Source: Nitzschia sp. pyKryTriq1 (Eukaryota > Bacillariophyta > Bacillariophyceae > Bacillariales > Bacillariaceae). From it: DNA of 64,000 bases. The notes beneath the pieces were generated by a model. That model saw nothing but the letters and a program-made list of their open reading frames with translations. It did not search any database and had not been told where the DNA came from. The stretch is from positions 1,623,001 to 1,687,000 of the forward strand of contig OY101122.1 in the NCBI GenBank assembly GCA_956465555.1. Reading direction: 5' to 3'. Numbering within the stretch: the first letter of the stretch is position 1; the number at the start of each line of letters is the position of its first letter. This document shows, one piece after another, positions 10,301 through 20,354 of the stretch. Position numbers and translations under genes: made by a program.

Positions 10301-10563
10301 TCGCTACTGTGAGAAGTTGACAAGTGTTCAATCGTCAATTCGTACGGCTTCAAGTCACAGCGGTCATCGCTTTTGGGGTAAGCGACCGGAAATCCCTCGA
10401 CTTGCGCAGACGGCGGTGTCAACAATTGATGGTGGCTTCTGTGCACCGCCCAACAAACCCATAACAGAACGGAAAGACCACATATCAAAAGACCTTTGAA
10501 AACGAGGTGCAATCTTCTTAATCTTGGTTCCGAACTCGCGCATACCGGTTGCAATCCAGTCAT
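7336..10563 (-). CDS. Alpha-L-rhamnosidase, glycoside hydrolase family 78, membrane-anchored
   Basis: There are three exons: 10563-8999, 8917-8476 and 8388-7336 (stop included), giving 1019 residues. The introns, 8918-8998 and 8389-8475, have GTAAGT/CAG and GTAAGA/CAG ends and keep phase. Near residues 20-45 a single hydrophobic helix (LLICGLSVLLWVCWAVH) after a short basic N-terminus predicts a type II membrane anchor. The GH78 parts follow: an N-terminal accessory beta domain (NGVHLNRDRYLDPAPSSYDKR, the rhamnosidase-type GxxLNxxxLxP region), then a catalytic (alpha/alpha)6 part with the DCPHRERFGYTGD motif, and a C-terminal beta domain. GH78 enzymes release L-rhamnose from polysaccharides or glycosides. 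An extracellular or Golgi-lumen orientation is expected. It is convergent with the gene before it and divergent from gamma-COP. Confidence 0.88.
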
Positions 10564-11463
10564 AGGAAGATATCGGGCCTTGCTGATGAGGTATCAGAGG
10601 GATGAATCTTCATCGAACAATCGATTATCATGGGTGATGGATGCCGCCTTTTGTGATGATATGAAAAGAGTGAAGTATGGGAATTGTACCGCATACCACT
10701 GTACCGGTACACGGGTACAGTAGACTTGTACGACTGCACCGTACCGTACCACAGTCCACTTTACGTATGTACTTCGTACAAGGCGATCGCTTAATAAAAA
10801 TTGGATCGAATGAGTCATCTTCGCGAGTACGCACAAGGATAACGGTACCTGGTACCAGGTACCAGGTACGAACCTTTTGCCGGTATGTAAAGTACGCAGT
10901 GCGCGCATCATCATACGGGACTCAGGACAAACAAACGCAAACGGCCCCCCTCGCTGCGCGCGACGACGCGTTAATGAGCGAGGGAAATCTTCTATCTCAT
11001 CATCATCGGTGTCTGTCTTTCGTACAGGTATGCATAGTCGCTGTGGCCCCTCCCAGCAGCAAGTACTGTGCTTGTACCAGTACCAGGTACAGCGTACCTG
11101 GTACGTACCGGTACAGTACCTTGTACTTGTACCTGGTACGCACTGCCGGTACGCTACAGTACTACCGGTAATCTTTTACGTACAACTCTACCTGGCGCGC
11201 AGCGAATGCGAGATCCATGTATTGTCGTACTGTGTGTACTCGTACCGGTACGGTACCAAGTACCAAGTAGCAGGTAGTGGTACTTGTACCGTAGACGATG
11301 GCGGCCGCTCGCACGGTCCACGGTCATCGTTAGTTGCAAAGACATTACGATGGTGCGTGCTACGAGCCGCCGTTGTTGCCATTGCACCGATCCACCGATA
11401 CATACCTGTACTTCAAAGGCTTGACTGCAATCATTGATTGAGTCGTTTACAACTACTTGAACC
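10564..11463. other. Divergent intergenic region with the longest GTAC-rich stretch
   Basis: From about 10680 to 11290 the sequence is dominated by GTAC words (TACCTGGTACCAGGTACCAGG at 10849-10869 and similar at 11080-11140 and 11240-11290), interrupted by an ordinary stretch near 10920-11030. It separates the rhamnosidase and gamma-COP. All frames through it look like translated repeat and I call no gene. Confidence 0.6.
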
Positions 11464-14405
11464 ATGCAGGACGGCCAAGGAGACAATAACATGGGCATGG
11501 CATCGATGATGCGGGAAGTCCAAGAGCTTGCGGAAAAGTTCAAGGTGGAGGAAGATGAACACTACATTTCACCTTACGCTCAACTCGAAAAGGCGGCTGT
11601 CCTTCAGGAGGCCAGGTAGGGCATTGCAAAGAGTAGTATGTAGTGGCGAATGCCGAGTATACATCCTGTGATTCCTCACAATCGTTCGCTCCTCTTGCTT
11701 TTGTGTCCAGAATTTTCCATGATCCCACAGGTGTCCGTGAGAATCCCCGCAAATGCTGCACAGTTATTGCGCAGCTTTTGCACCTCCAGAATACCGGACA
11801 GTACATGACCTCCACAGAAGCCACCGACGTCTTCTTTGGAGTCACCAAGCTCTTTATGAGCGACGACGCCTCCCTACGCAGAATGGTCTACTTGTTCATC
11901 AAAGATGTGGCTGAGACGTGCAACCCTGATGATGTCATTATTGTCACATCCTGTCTGACCAAGGACATGACTTGTGATGTAGACCTTTACAGAGGAAATG
12001 CGCTTCGCGTGCTTGTTCGTATCGTCGATGCCGCCATGTTGGGAGCGATTGAACGCTATGTCAAGCAGGCAATTGTGGATTCCTCGGGTCAAGTGTCAAG
12101 TTCGGCTTTGGTTTCGGCGGTGCACCTTTTCCAGCAGTCCCCGGAATGCGCGGCCGTCGTCCGAAGATGGATCAGTGAGACGCAAGAAGCTTGCTCTTCG
12201 TCCAACGAGATGGTGCAGTTCCACGCCATGCAGCTGCTTTATCAAATCAAATCGCACGATCGACTGGGCGTTTCAAAACTCGTCCAGCAATTCAGCACAC
12301 GCAACACTTTGCGTTCCCCCCTAGCTTTGGTTTTGCTGGTTCGCTACACTGCCAAACTCATCAATGACGAAGCCGCCGAGGGACGTACCATTAGCGCTTC
12401 CGGATCGGATGTCGCCAAGCAAGGCTACCGATTCTTGGAGGCCAGTCTTAGACACAAGTCAGAGCTCGTTGTTTACGAGGCTGCTCGTGCCGTGTGCAAC
12501 CTCGGCGGGCTTGAACCCCAGGACTTGAGCCCCGCCATTTCGGTCCTCCAACTTTTCTTGAGCTCTCCCAAGCCTGCTACTCGTTATGCGGCGATGCGAA
12601 CCTTGGCTCAAGTCGCGAATGCCCATCCTCGCGTCGTTTCCAAGTGCAACGAAGACCTCGAGGCTTTGATTGGAGACTCGAACCGCTCCATTGCCACATT
12701 GGCCATTACGACTCTCCTCAAGACCGGAAGTGAAAACTCGATCGATCGATTGTTGAAGCAAATCTCGGCTTTCTTGACTGAAATCGCTGATGAGTTCAAG
12801 ATCACTGTGGTCCGCAGTCTTCAAAAGCTGTGCTTGACATATCCTTCCAAACATCGTGTTTTGGTCGGTTTCTTGTCCAATTTTTTAAGGGAAGAGGGCG
12901 GCTTTGAATTCAAAAAGAGTATCGTGGCTAGTATCATTTCCTTGATCCGAACGGTCCCGGAAACCACGGAGAGCTCTCTCTTGCACTTGTGCGAGTTCAT
13001 TGAGGATTGTGAATTTACTCAACTTTCTACCCAAATCCTGCATTTGTTGGGAGAATTGGGGCCGACTACGACTGCTCCGGCTCGTTACATTCGATTCATT
13101 TACAACCGCGTTATTTTGGAGAACTCGGCCGTGCGTGCTGCGGCTGTCTCGGCCTTGTCCAAGTTTGCAGCCCAGTGTCCTTCGCTCCGAGCCTCAATCA
13201 TGACGTTGTTGAAGCGTAGTTTGATGGACGAGGACGATGAAACCAGAGATCGTGCCGCCATCGCGGTTGCTATTTTGGAGGATGCTATGGAACAGAATCC
13301 TTACGTGCCTCCACCGGAAGATGCCGAAGCCGAGGACATCCCACCGGATACACCCGTGCCAGGTGACACCGCTGCTTACGTATTGCTGGAGGGCATGCCC
13401 ATGTCCTTTGAAAAGTTGGAGCGAAGTATGCAGGCGTACATGGATACTCCAGTGTCTATGGATAGCCCCGATGCCATCACTTTCGAAGTACTACCAATCG
13501 TGGAGGATACCCCCGCTGAGATTGCTGCTGCCACGGGAGAGGCCGATATGGAGGATGCCAACGGTGTCATGGAAGCAGCTGCACCGAAGAAGAAGGAAAT
13601 TGTCGATCCTGCAGCCGTTGTCTACGCCATTCCCGAGCTGGCAGCCTTGGGCCGTGCCTTCCGATCGTGCGCTCCTGTCATGCTTACGGAATCCGAAACG
13701 GAATACGTCGTCCAGTGTACCAAGCACATCTTTGCCAATCATGTTGTTCTCCAGTTCAATGTTCAAAATACAATTGAAGAGCAACGGCTGGACAACGTCA
13801 CCGTTTTGATTGACGATAGCGATTCCGAAATCTTCACTGCTTCGGGTGAAATCCCCATCAATGGCATCCGATACGGGGATAGCAAGAACTGCTTTACCGT
13901 CTTGGAACGCAACACAGAAGCAGCACTGACACCGAGCACTTTTACCTGCGAACTTCGTTTCACTGTCATTCAAGTGGATCCTGCTACCGGTGAAGAAGAA
14001 GGCGACACTTTCGAAGAAGAATATCCACTGGAAGACTTGCAAATCTCCACTTCAGATTTCATGGCCAAAGTTACTGTGCCCGATTTCCGAAAGGGATGGG
14101 AAGTCATTGGAAACGACAATGAAGTACTCGAGAAATTCGCTCTTCAATTCAAGAAGATGGAAGACGCTGTCGCGGCCATTATTGATTTCTTGGGCATGCA
14201 ACCATGCGACGGCACTGGCGCAATAAAACCCAATGCTGACGGCAAGCCGCACATGCTTCATCTGAGTGGGGTGTTCGTGGGTGGGCAACAAGTTCTGGCT
14301 CGAGCGCAAATCGCCATGCAAGGCACAACCGGTGTCATCCTAAAGATTGCTGTCCGAAGTGACGACGCCACGGTATCGCGGATGGTTGCCGACTGCATCA
14401 TGTAA
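11464..14405 (+). CDS. COPG: Coatomer gamma subunit (gamma-COP)
   Basis: There are two exons, 11464-11615 and 11711-14405, encoding 948 residues. The 95-bp intron (GTAGGG...CCAG) splits an Arg codon and restores EAR-IFHDPTG, the conserved gamma-COP junction. The N-terminal solenoid (residues about 20-560) carries the adaptin-like motifs EATDVFFGVTKLF and RMVYLFIKD and repeated HEAT helices. An acidic linker (near 570-600) leads to the appendage: a beta-sandwich followed by the platform subdomain, ending at DCIM. Gamma-COP is a core subunit of the COPI coat for Golgi-to-ER and intra-Golgi traffic. Length is somewhat greater than animal orthologues (about 870) because of the linker. Very high confidence. 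Confidence 0.97.
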
Positions 14406-14881
14406 TCCAAAAGTTCTGTAACTTTGAATACATTTCTGGCACTACGAATAAAATAAGCTTCTGGGGAGCCGAATCAGGCACACGTTCACTTTTTCCGAAT
14501 AAAATAGTACCAAGTAGACTACAACCCAGACGTTTCCATTGTACCATCTAGCATACAGTACACCCATGGTGGCGTAAGATACCTTGGCAGAGAAACACAG
14601 CTTTGATATCTTTATATCTACTTGTGGGGCGACCAAATGAACATAAAAACTGTCTTAGCACATTACAAGAAACACATAATACTTGTTGTCGCGATGTAAT
14701 AGCGGGTAGCGAGTTGCATGCTGTAGTCCTTCATCTAACTACGAGTAATGAAATGTACGAGTAATGAACTGAAGGACCACCGAACATTGTTACCGCCTAG
14801 TTTGGCCGCCGCCTCGCATTTCTCTTTGGTCTTGTTTCTTTTTCTTGCGAAGCAACGTTTCCCACGCTTTCGTCCTTGTAC
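14406..14881. other. Convergent gap, no gene seen
   Basis: This is 476 bp between the ends of gamma-COP and the TRIC-like gene. It has an A/T-rich 3'-UTR character near 14440-14460 (AATAAAATAAG at about 14446). A 13-bp direct repeat (TACGAGTAATGAA) occurs at 14740 and 14756. Nothing else is seen. Confidence 0.5.
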
Positions 14882-15835
14882 TTATTTTTCCTTCTTGGCG
14901 GCGTCGACTTTCCCCTTTTTTGCCGGCGTCGCAGACTTGAAAACACCATTCACATACATTCCGTATGTGATGAAGAAAAGAGCAACCATCACCTTGCCCT
15001 TCTTCTCAACGTAAACGACATCGGTCGCCAAAGTAGTAAACAAATGGAAGAAGGTGGCTGCGACGAAGGCAGAAAACATGGGAGGGGCAAGACCCTCCTT
15101 AATGGGGTCAAGACCTTTGCTGAGTGGCATAAAAGCACCTCCGCATCCACCAAGAGTACCGCAGAAGATTGGACCGAACACGGCGAATGAAAAATCACTA
15201 GGTTCAATAGCCTTTGCAGCAGCCAGGGTCATTTTGGTCACAACAAACGCACGCATGGTTTCGTAGAGGAAAACGATGGCAGCTTTGAAGACTGGGGAGA
15301 TTTCGATGACTTCTCGAAGGACGGGGGCGTAGGTGTGAATCATGTACGAGGTGAAAATAGCAATTGGGTATGCATCTGTGGACAGGGGAACTGGAATCGA
15401 GTTGATAAGAAGGGGGACGATGATACCACCTCCAGTACATGCCATGACCATGTAGATGAACCTGTATGAAAAAGGAGCCTTCGGTCCGACCGCCTTGAAG
15501 ACCTTGCAGCCTTGACAAATTCAAAATTTCAAAAATGGAGATGTCAGTGTTCGTATTTTACCGGTACCTTTCGCAGAGAAAAGCACAAAAAGCTACTCAC
15601 CGTGCAAGAAGGTGTATCCAAGCATAACCATGTATTTCTGCAAGAGATAAAATCAAGGTGAGCATTCCAATTCATTAATGACCGTCCCGGACGAGAATCT
15701 CCCCGATATTTTGTCGCGGCCACTACTCACGATTTCGGAGGTATGCATCAAGACAAACTCGGCAAATCCATTGTCAAGAATCCAGGCGGTAGGGTCCGCT
15801 GGCATCACAGGTTCGGGTGTCTTTCCTCGGGCCAT
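14882..15835 (-). CDS. TRIC-type intracellular cation channel-like membrane protein
   Basis: There are three exons: 15835-15731, 15637-15601 and 15510-14882, giving 256 residues. The donors are GTGAGT and the acceptors TGCAG and CAAG; phases 0 and 1 fit. The product has about seven hydrophobic helices and ends in a Lys/Ala-rich tail. The order of motifs matches trimeric intracellular cation channels: a glycine-rich kink (ACTGGGIIVPLLIN), then SPVFKAAIVFLYETMRAFVV (compare the TRIC K-E-V-x-R helix, here E-T-M-R), then a second glycine cluster (GTLGGCGGAFMPL). TRIC channels supply K+ counter-current at ER/SR membranes in animals and also occur in prokaryotes. Assignment is from motif order by eye; another small polytopic family is possible. 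Confidence 0.65.
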
Positions 15836-16392
15836 GGTTTCGATCTTTTGGTTTCTCCAACAAGAGGGGTCTTTTTCAAATGTTGTTGTTTTGTTGCTGC
15901 CGTTCTCGTTTTCGTGTCATGTGGGTGGGAGCGAGCTTTTCTTACAAGAAAATCGTCAGCGTTTTGGTGCGATGCTTGCTTGCTTGGGATGGATTTTTTG
16001 GAAAGCAGTGACGAATGACGACACTACCTGGTACCTTGTTTTGATTGGCTGATTAAGATCCCAATTCTTCAAGAAGTGTTACCGGTAAAGTACCGGTGTG
16101 CACGGTATGTACCAGGTACCAGGTACAGTATGTGCTGTACCTGGTACTGCGGTACAGAAGCAGGGACCTCCTCTGGTAGAACCTCAGTGTGTCCGCGTCC
16201 GTTACTGTTCGACTAAGTAGTTCGACTTCATCGACTAAATAATGTCCAAGCTCTTTCGATCGCCCAGCAACGCAACAGCAACAAAGCAATGACGGCAAGG
16301 CGAGGAAGCCAGCAAACAGCGCATCATCACCATCATGTAACAATGAGCATCTCATACGCATTGCTCCCAGTTTATTACTTCATTTTTTGACC
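15836..16392. other. Divergent intergenic region with GTAC patch
   Basis: This 557-bp gap between the TRIC-like gene and APC11 has a GTAC-rich patch at about 16078-16155 (ACCGGTAAAGTACCGG, TACCAGGTACCAGGTACAG). The left 200 bp are pyrimidine- and G/T-rich leader sequence. No gene is seen. Confidence 0.55.
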
Positions 16393-16982
16393 ATGAGCTC
16401 CCGGAAACGACAAAGCGACACAACCATTGTCACATCTAGTCTTGATCGTGACATGATTTCCGACGCCAAGGCAGCACCAAAGTCGCGCATCAAGATTAGA
16501 ATCAAACGATTTCATGGTGTGGCCCGATGGACTTGGAATGCTGGCAGCGACGATGAAGTTTGCGGAATTTGTCAATCGGCGTTCGAGGGTGTGGCCCCAG
16601 GAATCAAGTATCCTGGAGATGAATGTCCTGTGGTGTTTGGTAAATGTGGGCATGCTTTTCATCTTCAGGTAAGATGCAGAACCGGATTATTTGTCCCCTT
16701 TTCTGTGGATTTGTGGAGCTACATCGCGCGTGTGCTAACAGAGCGTTCATTTTCTTTTCCTTTGCAGTGCGTTGCTACCTGGCTGAATTCTTCAAGGCAG
16801 ACCTGTCCAATTTGTCGGTACGTGATCAATAGTTGCAACGTTCGAACGAATCAATACTGTTTTTCTTGGGGCCGAATTCTTATATTGTAGTTATCTACTG
16901 TTCCATCTGTTTTCCTTTTTGCAGACGTGACTGGGAGTACGGGCAAAGTTCGGATCAGCAACGACGCTCGGACAACAACTGA
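16393..16982 (+). CDS. APC11: Anaphase-promoting complex subunit 11, RING-H2 protein
   Basis: There are three exons, 16393-16668, 16768-16817 and 16925-16982, encoding 127 residues. The core matches APC11: KIKRFHGVARWTWNA, then CGICQSAFEG, PGDECPVVFGKCGHAFHLQC, then WLNSSRQTCPICR and a short RDWEYGQ tail. All zinc ligands of the RING-H2 are present. APC11 binds E2 enzymes in the APC/C, the ubiquitin ligase that drives mitotic exit. Compared with typical orthologues (about 84 residues) there is a 35-residue hydrophilic N-terminal extension and a short extra tail. Intron 1 is 99 nt, a multiple of three, and has no in-frame stop, so its retention would insert 33 residues inside the RING. Confidence 0.93.
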
Positions 16983-17821
16983 TGATGAGTCAGGCTCAGT
17001 GACATTATTAGCTGACCGATTTCTGCTCACCACGCCCCTTCGGGAAGAAACGTTGAAGGGCTCGATCAAAGATTGGATGGAATGGTAGCGGCGTTGATGA
17101 ATGAACCCATCGTCAATGAATACCGGTACAGGCGTACTCGTAGCGACCTGAACTATCTGCGTATACGTGGCGTTTCCGCTGCAGTTGCGAGGAAGCAACG
17201 TGATCGATACGTACAGTACCTGGTGCTAGTAGATCTTGCGCCTCTTGCTTGCAGATATTCCTGTCTGATTCTCATACACTAATCGTATATCGGCTCCCTG
17301 ACGGTCGGTGTCCTTCTGTCATAAGGAACTAATGTAGGAATGTTCTCTCTTACTTTACGTCTTCCTATGCTACCCCTTCCCTCTCTAGAGTAGAGTGCAA
17401 GTATGAGTAGTAGACTGCGAGTAGAGTGTATGATGAATGATGATGTATACCGGTACTGTACCACGAACTAGTCTATTCTTCAACTGTAATCTGCAGTCTG
17501 CAGGTGCCGGTTCTCTTCACTCTTTAGCTATCGGCTGACTTACAGACGTGAGCGTCCGTGCGTCGTTATTTTTGGGGGACTGGCCCGCACCATACAGGTG
17601 GGTCCCCATAAAGATCCCCCAAAGGAACCCCCGATCTGTACGTCAGCCACTAGCTAATAATCATGCTGATTTCACCAGGGGCGACAACAAAGGACAAAAC
17701 AACGAGAGGACCCGTGCATCAACCTTCTGGCAGCAACTCATCACAGCGGTTGCATTCCAAGCGAAGATAGGTCCCGCCAGTAGTAGAGTGAAGTCATCCC
17801 AGGTATCGGCGCAAACGAAGT
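16983..17821. other. Intergenic stretch, no gene recognised
   Basis: This 839-bp stretch between APC11 and the next plus-strand gene has scattered GTAC and TAGACT words (17120-17135, 17205-17235, 17400-17465) and a purine-rich part near 17690-17720. Short frames on both strands have no recognisable features. Confidence 0.4.
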
Positions 17822-18427
17822 ATGAGTGTTGACCTGAAAGGTCTTTTGAGATTAATATCTTCGCAATGTCAAGAAGAAGTGCGTGCCTTTGAGTATGATA
17901 CCTCGGCTCTCGCTGAGTCGCACACTTTATTGCAGAATCGACGCCGAAGGCGACCAGGTCCTACGCATCTCGGAAGTCAGCTATCTTCTTTTGAAGAGCT
18001 GGTAAATTGTCATCGCTATGTGTGTTTCTTTGTGGTACAAGCAAATGCTTCCAATTTTTACTCGAAACATTGTCTGATGCTTCGCAAAAGACTTGCCGAG
18101 GACTACCACGATGTGATGACAACATTTTTGATAACAGCTGGCGGGCAAGAATCATCCAATGATAACGTATTTTGCCAAGGGACCGGTTTTGCTACCCTTC
18201 CAGCATCCCCAATACTGTTTACCATGATGAACATTAATCATGTACCTACTGTTGTAATTCTTGATACGGCCACGGGTCAAAGCATATCGCGCGATGCCAT
18301 ACTTGCAATGGAATGGAATGATCCTCATTGCGTAATCAATGCATGGCAGCGGGGGAAGTCAGGTTTGGATTGTATGCAAAAAATCCTAGCCGTAGCAACC
18401 TTACAAAGCGATTGCGTCATTCTATAG
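17822..18427 (+). CDS. Thioredoxin-fold (nucleoredoxin-like) protein without a CxxC active site
   Basis: The single-exon frame encodes 201 residues. Residues about 65-170 follow the nucleoredoxin/tryparedoxin order: a beta strand (YVCFFVVQA), a helix (NFYSKHCLMLRKRLAEDYHD), a central strand (TFLITAGG), a short loop with GFATLPASP, then VPTVVILDTATGQSIS with the cis-Pro before VVIL and a terminal region with DPHCVINAWQRG. The usual WCxxC at the start of the first helix is replaced by N-A-S-N, so redox activity of the classical kind is unlikely. The N-terminus contains an Arg-rich stretch (NRRRRRPG). Family assignment is by pattern only and the start codon is uncertain. Confidence 0.6.
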   Translation: MSVDLKGLLRLISSQCQEEVRAFEYDTSALAESHTLLQNRRRRRPGPTHLGSQLSSFEELVNCHRYVCFFVVQANASNFYSKHCLMLRKRLAEDYHDVMTTFLITAGGQESSNDNVFCQGTGFATLPASPILFTMMNINHVPTVVILDTATGQSISRDAILAMEWNDPHCVINAWQRGKSGLDCMQKILAVATLQSDCVIL

Positions 18428-20354
18428 ACTGTGAAATCAGTAATCTTTCTACTCGGCCCACAATGGACCAGTCACTTTGATACGAATTCACCAGTCACGA
18501 GACTAATTCAAAATGTAGGCAAAGCAATATAACATATGAATCTGGAAATAGTAGGTAGTTCTACTTCTTCTTCTTGAACACCAGAATGATTGCCATCTTC
18601 TCTTTAGCGAGGGAAATGCTTGGGAGTAGTAGTAGCACAAGTCCGTACTACGGTAATACTAGTGTCTCACTATTGAGGGGGGGCACTTAGTACATGGCAC
18701 GATCATCCTCGTACACCGCATCCTCAGCAAGGTCATCGCTGATGATTCGTAGCGCATTGTCGATGATGGCAAGAACAAACTCTCGCTTGGAGCTTGCCGT
18801 TCCATTGGTACTGGTAACTTCTTGGTCGTGTCCTGGTCGTTCTCCTTCCGCACGACCACGATGGCAGTCCTGCCCTACTCGGTAGTGGAAAGAGGGAAGA
18901 CTTCCATATTCTGTGGGTTCAAGGCGAGCACGGGAATATGGCAAGGATACTGCAGATGACCTGACTGCGCGAGCGCCGGGCAGCGATGCCCTTGCTGATC
19001 TTGTTCTTGCACTTGTTGTTCTTGTCGTTGTTCGTTCTCTACCACTTCTACTGGACAGAGAGTGAACTTGAATACCAGGGGGGGTCAAATCACGATCACT
19101 CTCGTGTTCATAGTGCCTTCTGTGAGAAGTGGGATGACGACGTCGTCGTTGCCATTGTTCTTGCACCCCCTGGTAGTGATTCATCGAGTCTTTATTGAAC
19201 ATACTGGTAGAAAATAAATGTCGGCACCACGTGGTTCAACACGGATAGAGATGGATTAGGCGAAGGGAAACTTTTTTATTTTGTGGGAAGTGTAAAAATG
19301 GGTGCAAACTTTACTGTACGTGTAGCGTAATCAGTTCAAACTAATTTTGTGGAGAAGGCGCAAAGAAATTCTTCGTTTGCAACTCAACAAGAATTGGGAG
19401 AAGCAACAAGCGGCATGCTACAGTAGTATAACTGTTGGTGTTCTGTGTTCTTGTGGTTGCTGCTGTTGCTGTTTTTGCTTAATTGTTGCTGGTCTGCTAC
19501 TAGTAGTCTACTCTAGAGCGAGGAAAATGTTTTGGCCTGTTAAGGAAGTTGAGTAACGATGCTCTCGCGTCAACAACACGCTTCCTCCACACAGTCTACA
19601 GTATTACAGCAGGAAGCCAAAAAACCGCCTCCTCAATCAACCTAATGTTGTGAGCGGAGGATAGTAGTAGATGATTGGAGGGTTAGTTAACCAGGACACG
19701 ATCGAAGTTCACTTAATTAATATGCCCTTTCGATCTAAGGGCAATTGAATGATAAATCTTTCAAGAAAGCTACGGGTACATAATATAACTACCTGGTAGC
19801 TATTTAAAAGTAGTTAAAAAATGTGACTAAAAATTTTTAAATTGGTAGAATTGCACCATCAAGCAAGACCTTTCTTCTGCGCAGTCCGCAATTTGCGGCG
19901 CAGTTTCAAAGTTGGTGGTGTTCTTTCCGATCCCCGGCCGGAAAATGAAAAGCTTCTACTGTACCGGTACAAGTATGTAGCTAGCACGAAATACAACGTA
20001 ACCCACTGCTGTAATGTTGAAGTGATGTTGAAGTTACTTGAAGCTATTATGGCCCCAAACAAGAAAGAACATAGTCTAAGTCGCAATAAAGCAAAACGCA
20101 ATCAAAGCAGATGGCGCGATCTTTGGTGGTCCTGATGCATCTCACACCAAAAAAACATCTTGCAATGGTAGTAGAGAGAGCGTCCCTCGTCACAACACCT
20201 GTGTTGAAACTAAACCTCCATGCTTTACTTGCAGCGGTTAGAAGCACAGTTGCATTCCAGTCGTCGAGTAGACATTGCTTTATCGGTCTTTTCCTCGACG
20301 GTCATTTCAGGGAAGGCCCTTTGCTGGATTGGCCACTGCGTGCATTGCGAGAAA
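18428..20354. other. Gene-poor stretch 3' of Raptor
   Basis: In 1.9 kb I see one doubtful minus-strand frame (18687-19202, listed separately). It also holds a CTACTAGTAG-type patch near 19500-19515, a short A/T-rich segment near 19715-19850 and a single TACCGGTAC word near 19962. No other gene is evident. Confidence 0.4.
18687..19202 (-). CDS. Doubtful ORF, Arg/Ser/Thr-rich
   Basis: The 171-codon frame encodes a low-complexity Arg/Ser/Thr-rich N-terminal two thirds and a more protein-like end (KREFVLAIIDNALRIISDD, then an acidic tail). The simple sequence here (Gln- or Arg-type repeats depending on frame) opens more than one frame on this strand. No family is recognised. It may be a small gene, or only its last 50 codons may be a real exon. 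Confidence 0.25.
   Translation of the reverse strand: MFNKDSMNHYQGVQEQWQRRRRHPTSHRRHYEHESDRDLTPPGIQVHSLSSRSGRERTTTRTTSARTRSARASLPGARAVRSSAVSLPYSRARLEPTEYGSLPSFHYRVGQDCHRGRAEGERPGHDQEVTSTNGTASSKREFVLAIIDNALRIISDDLAEDAVYEDDRAMY

Noticed and set aside
10677-11437. Long overlapping frames in the gap before gamma-COP
   Set aside because: Same GTAC-derived composition; open on both strands without recognisable sequence.
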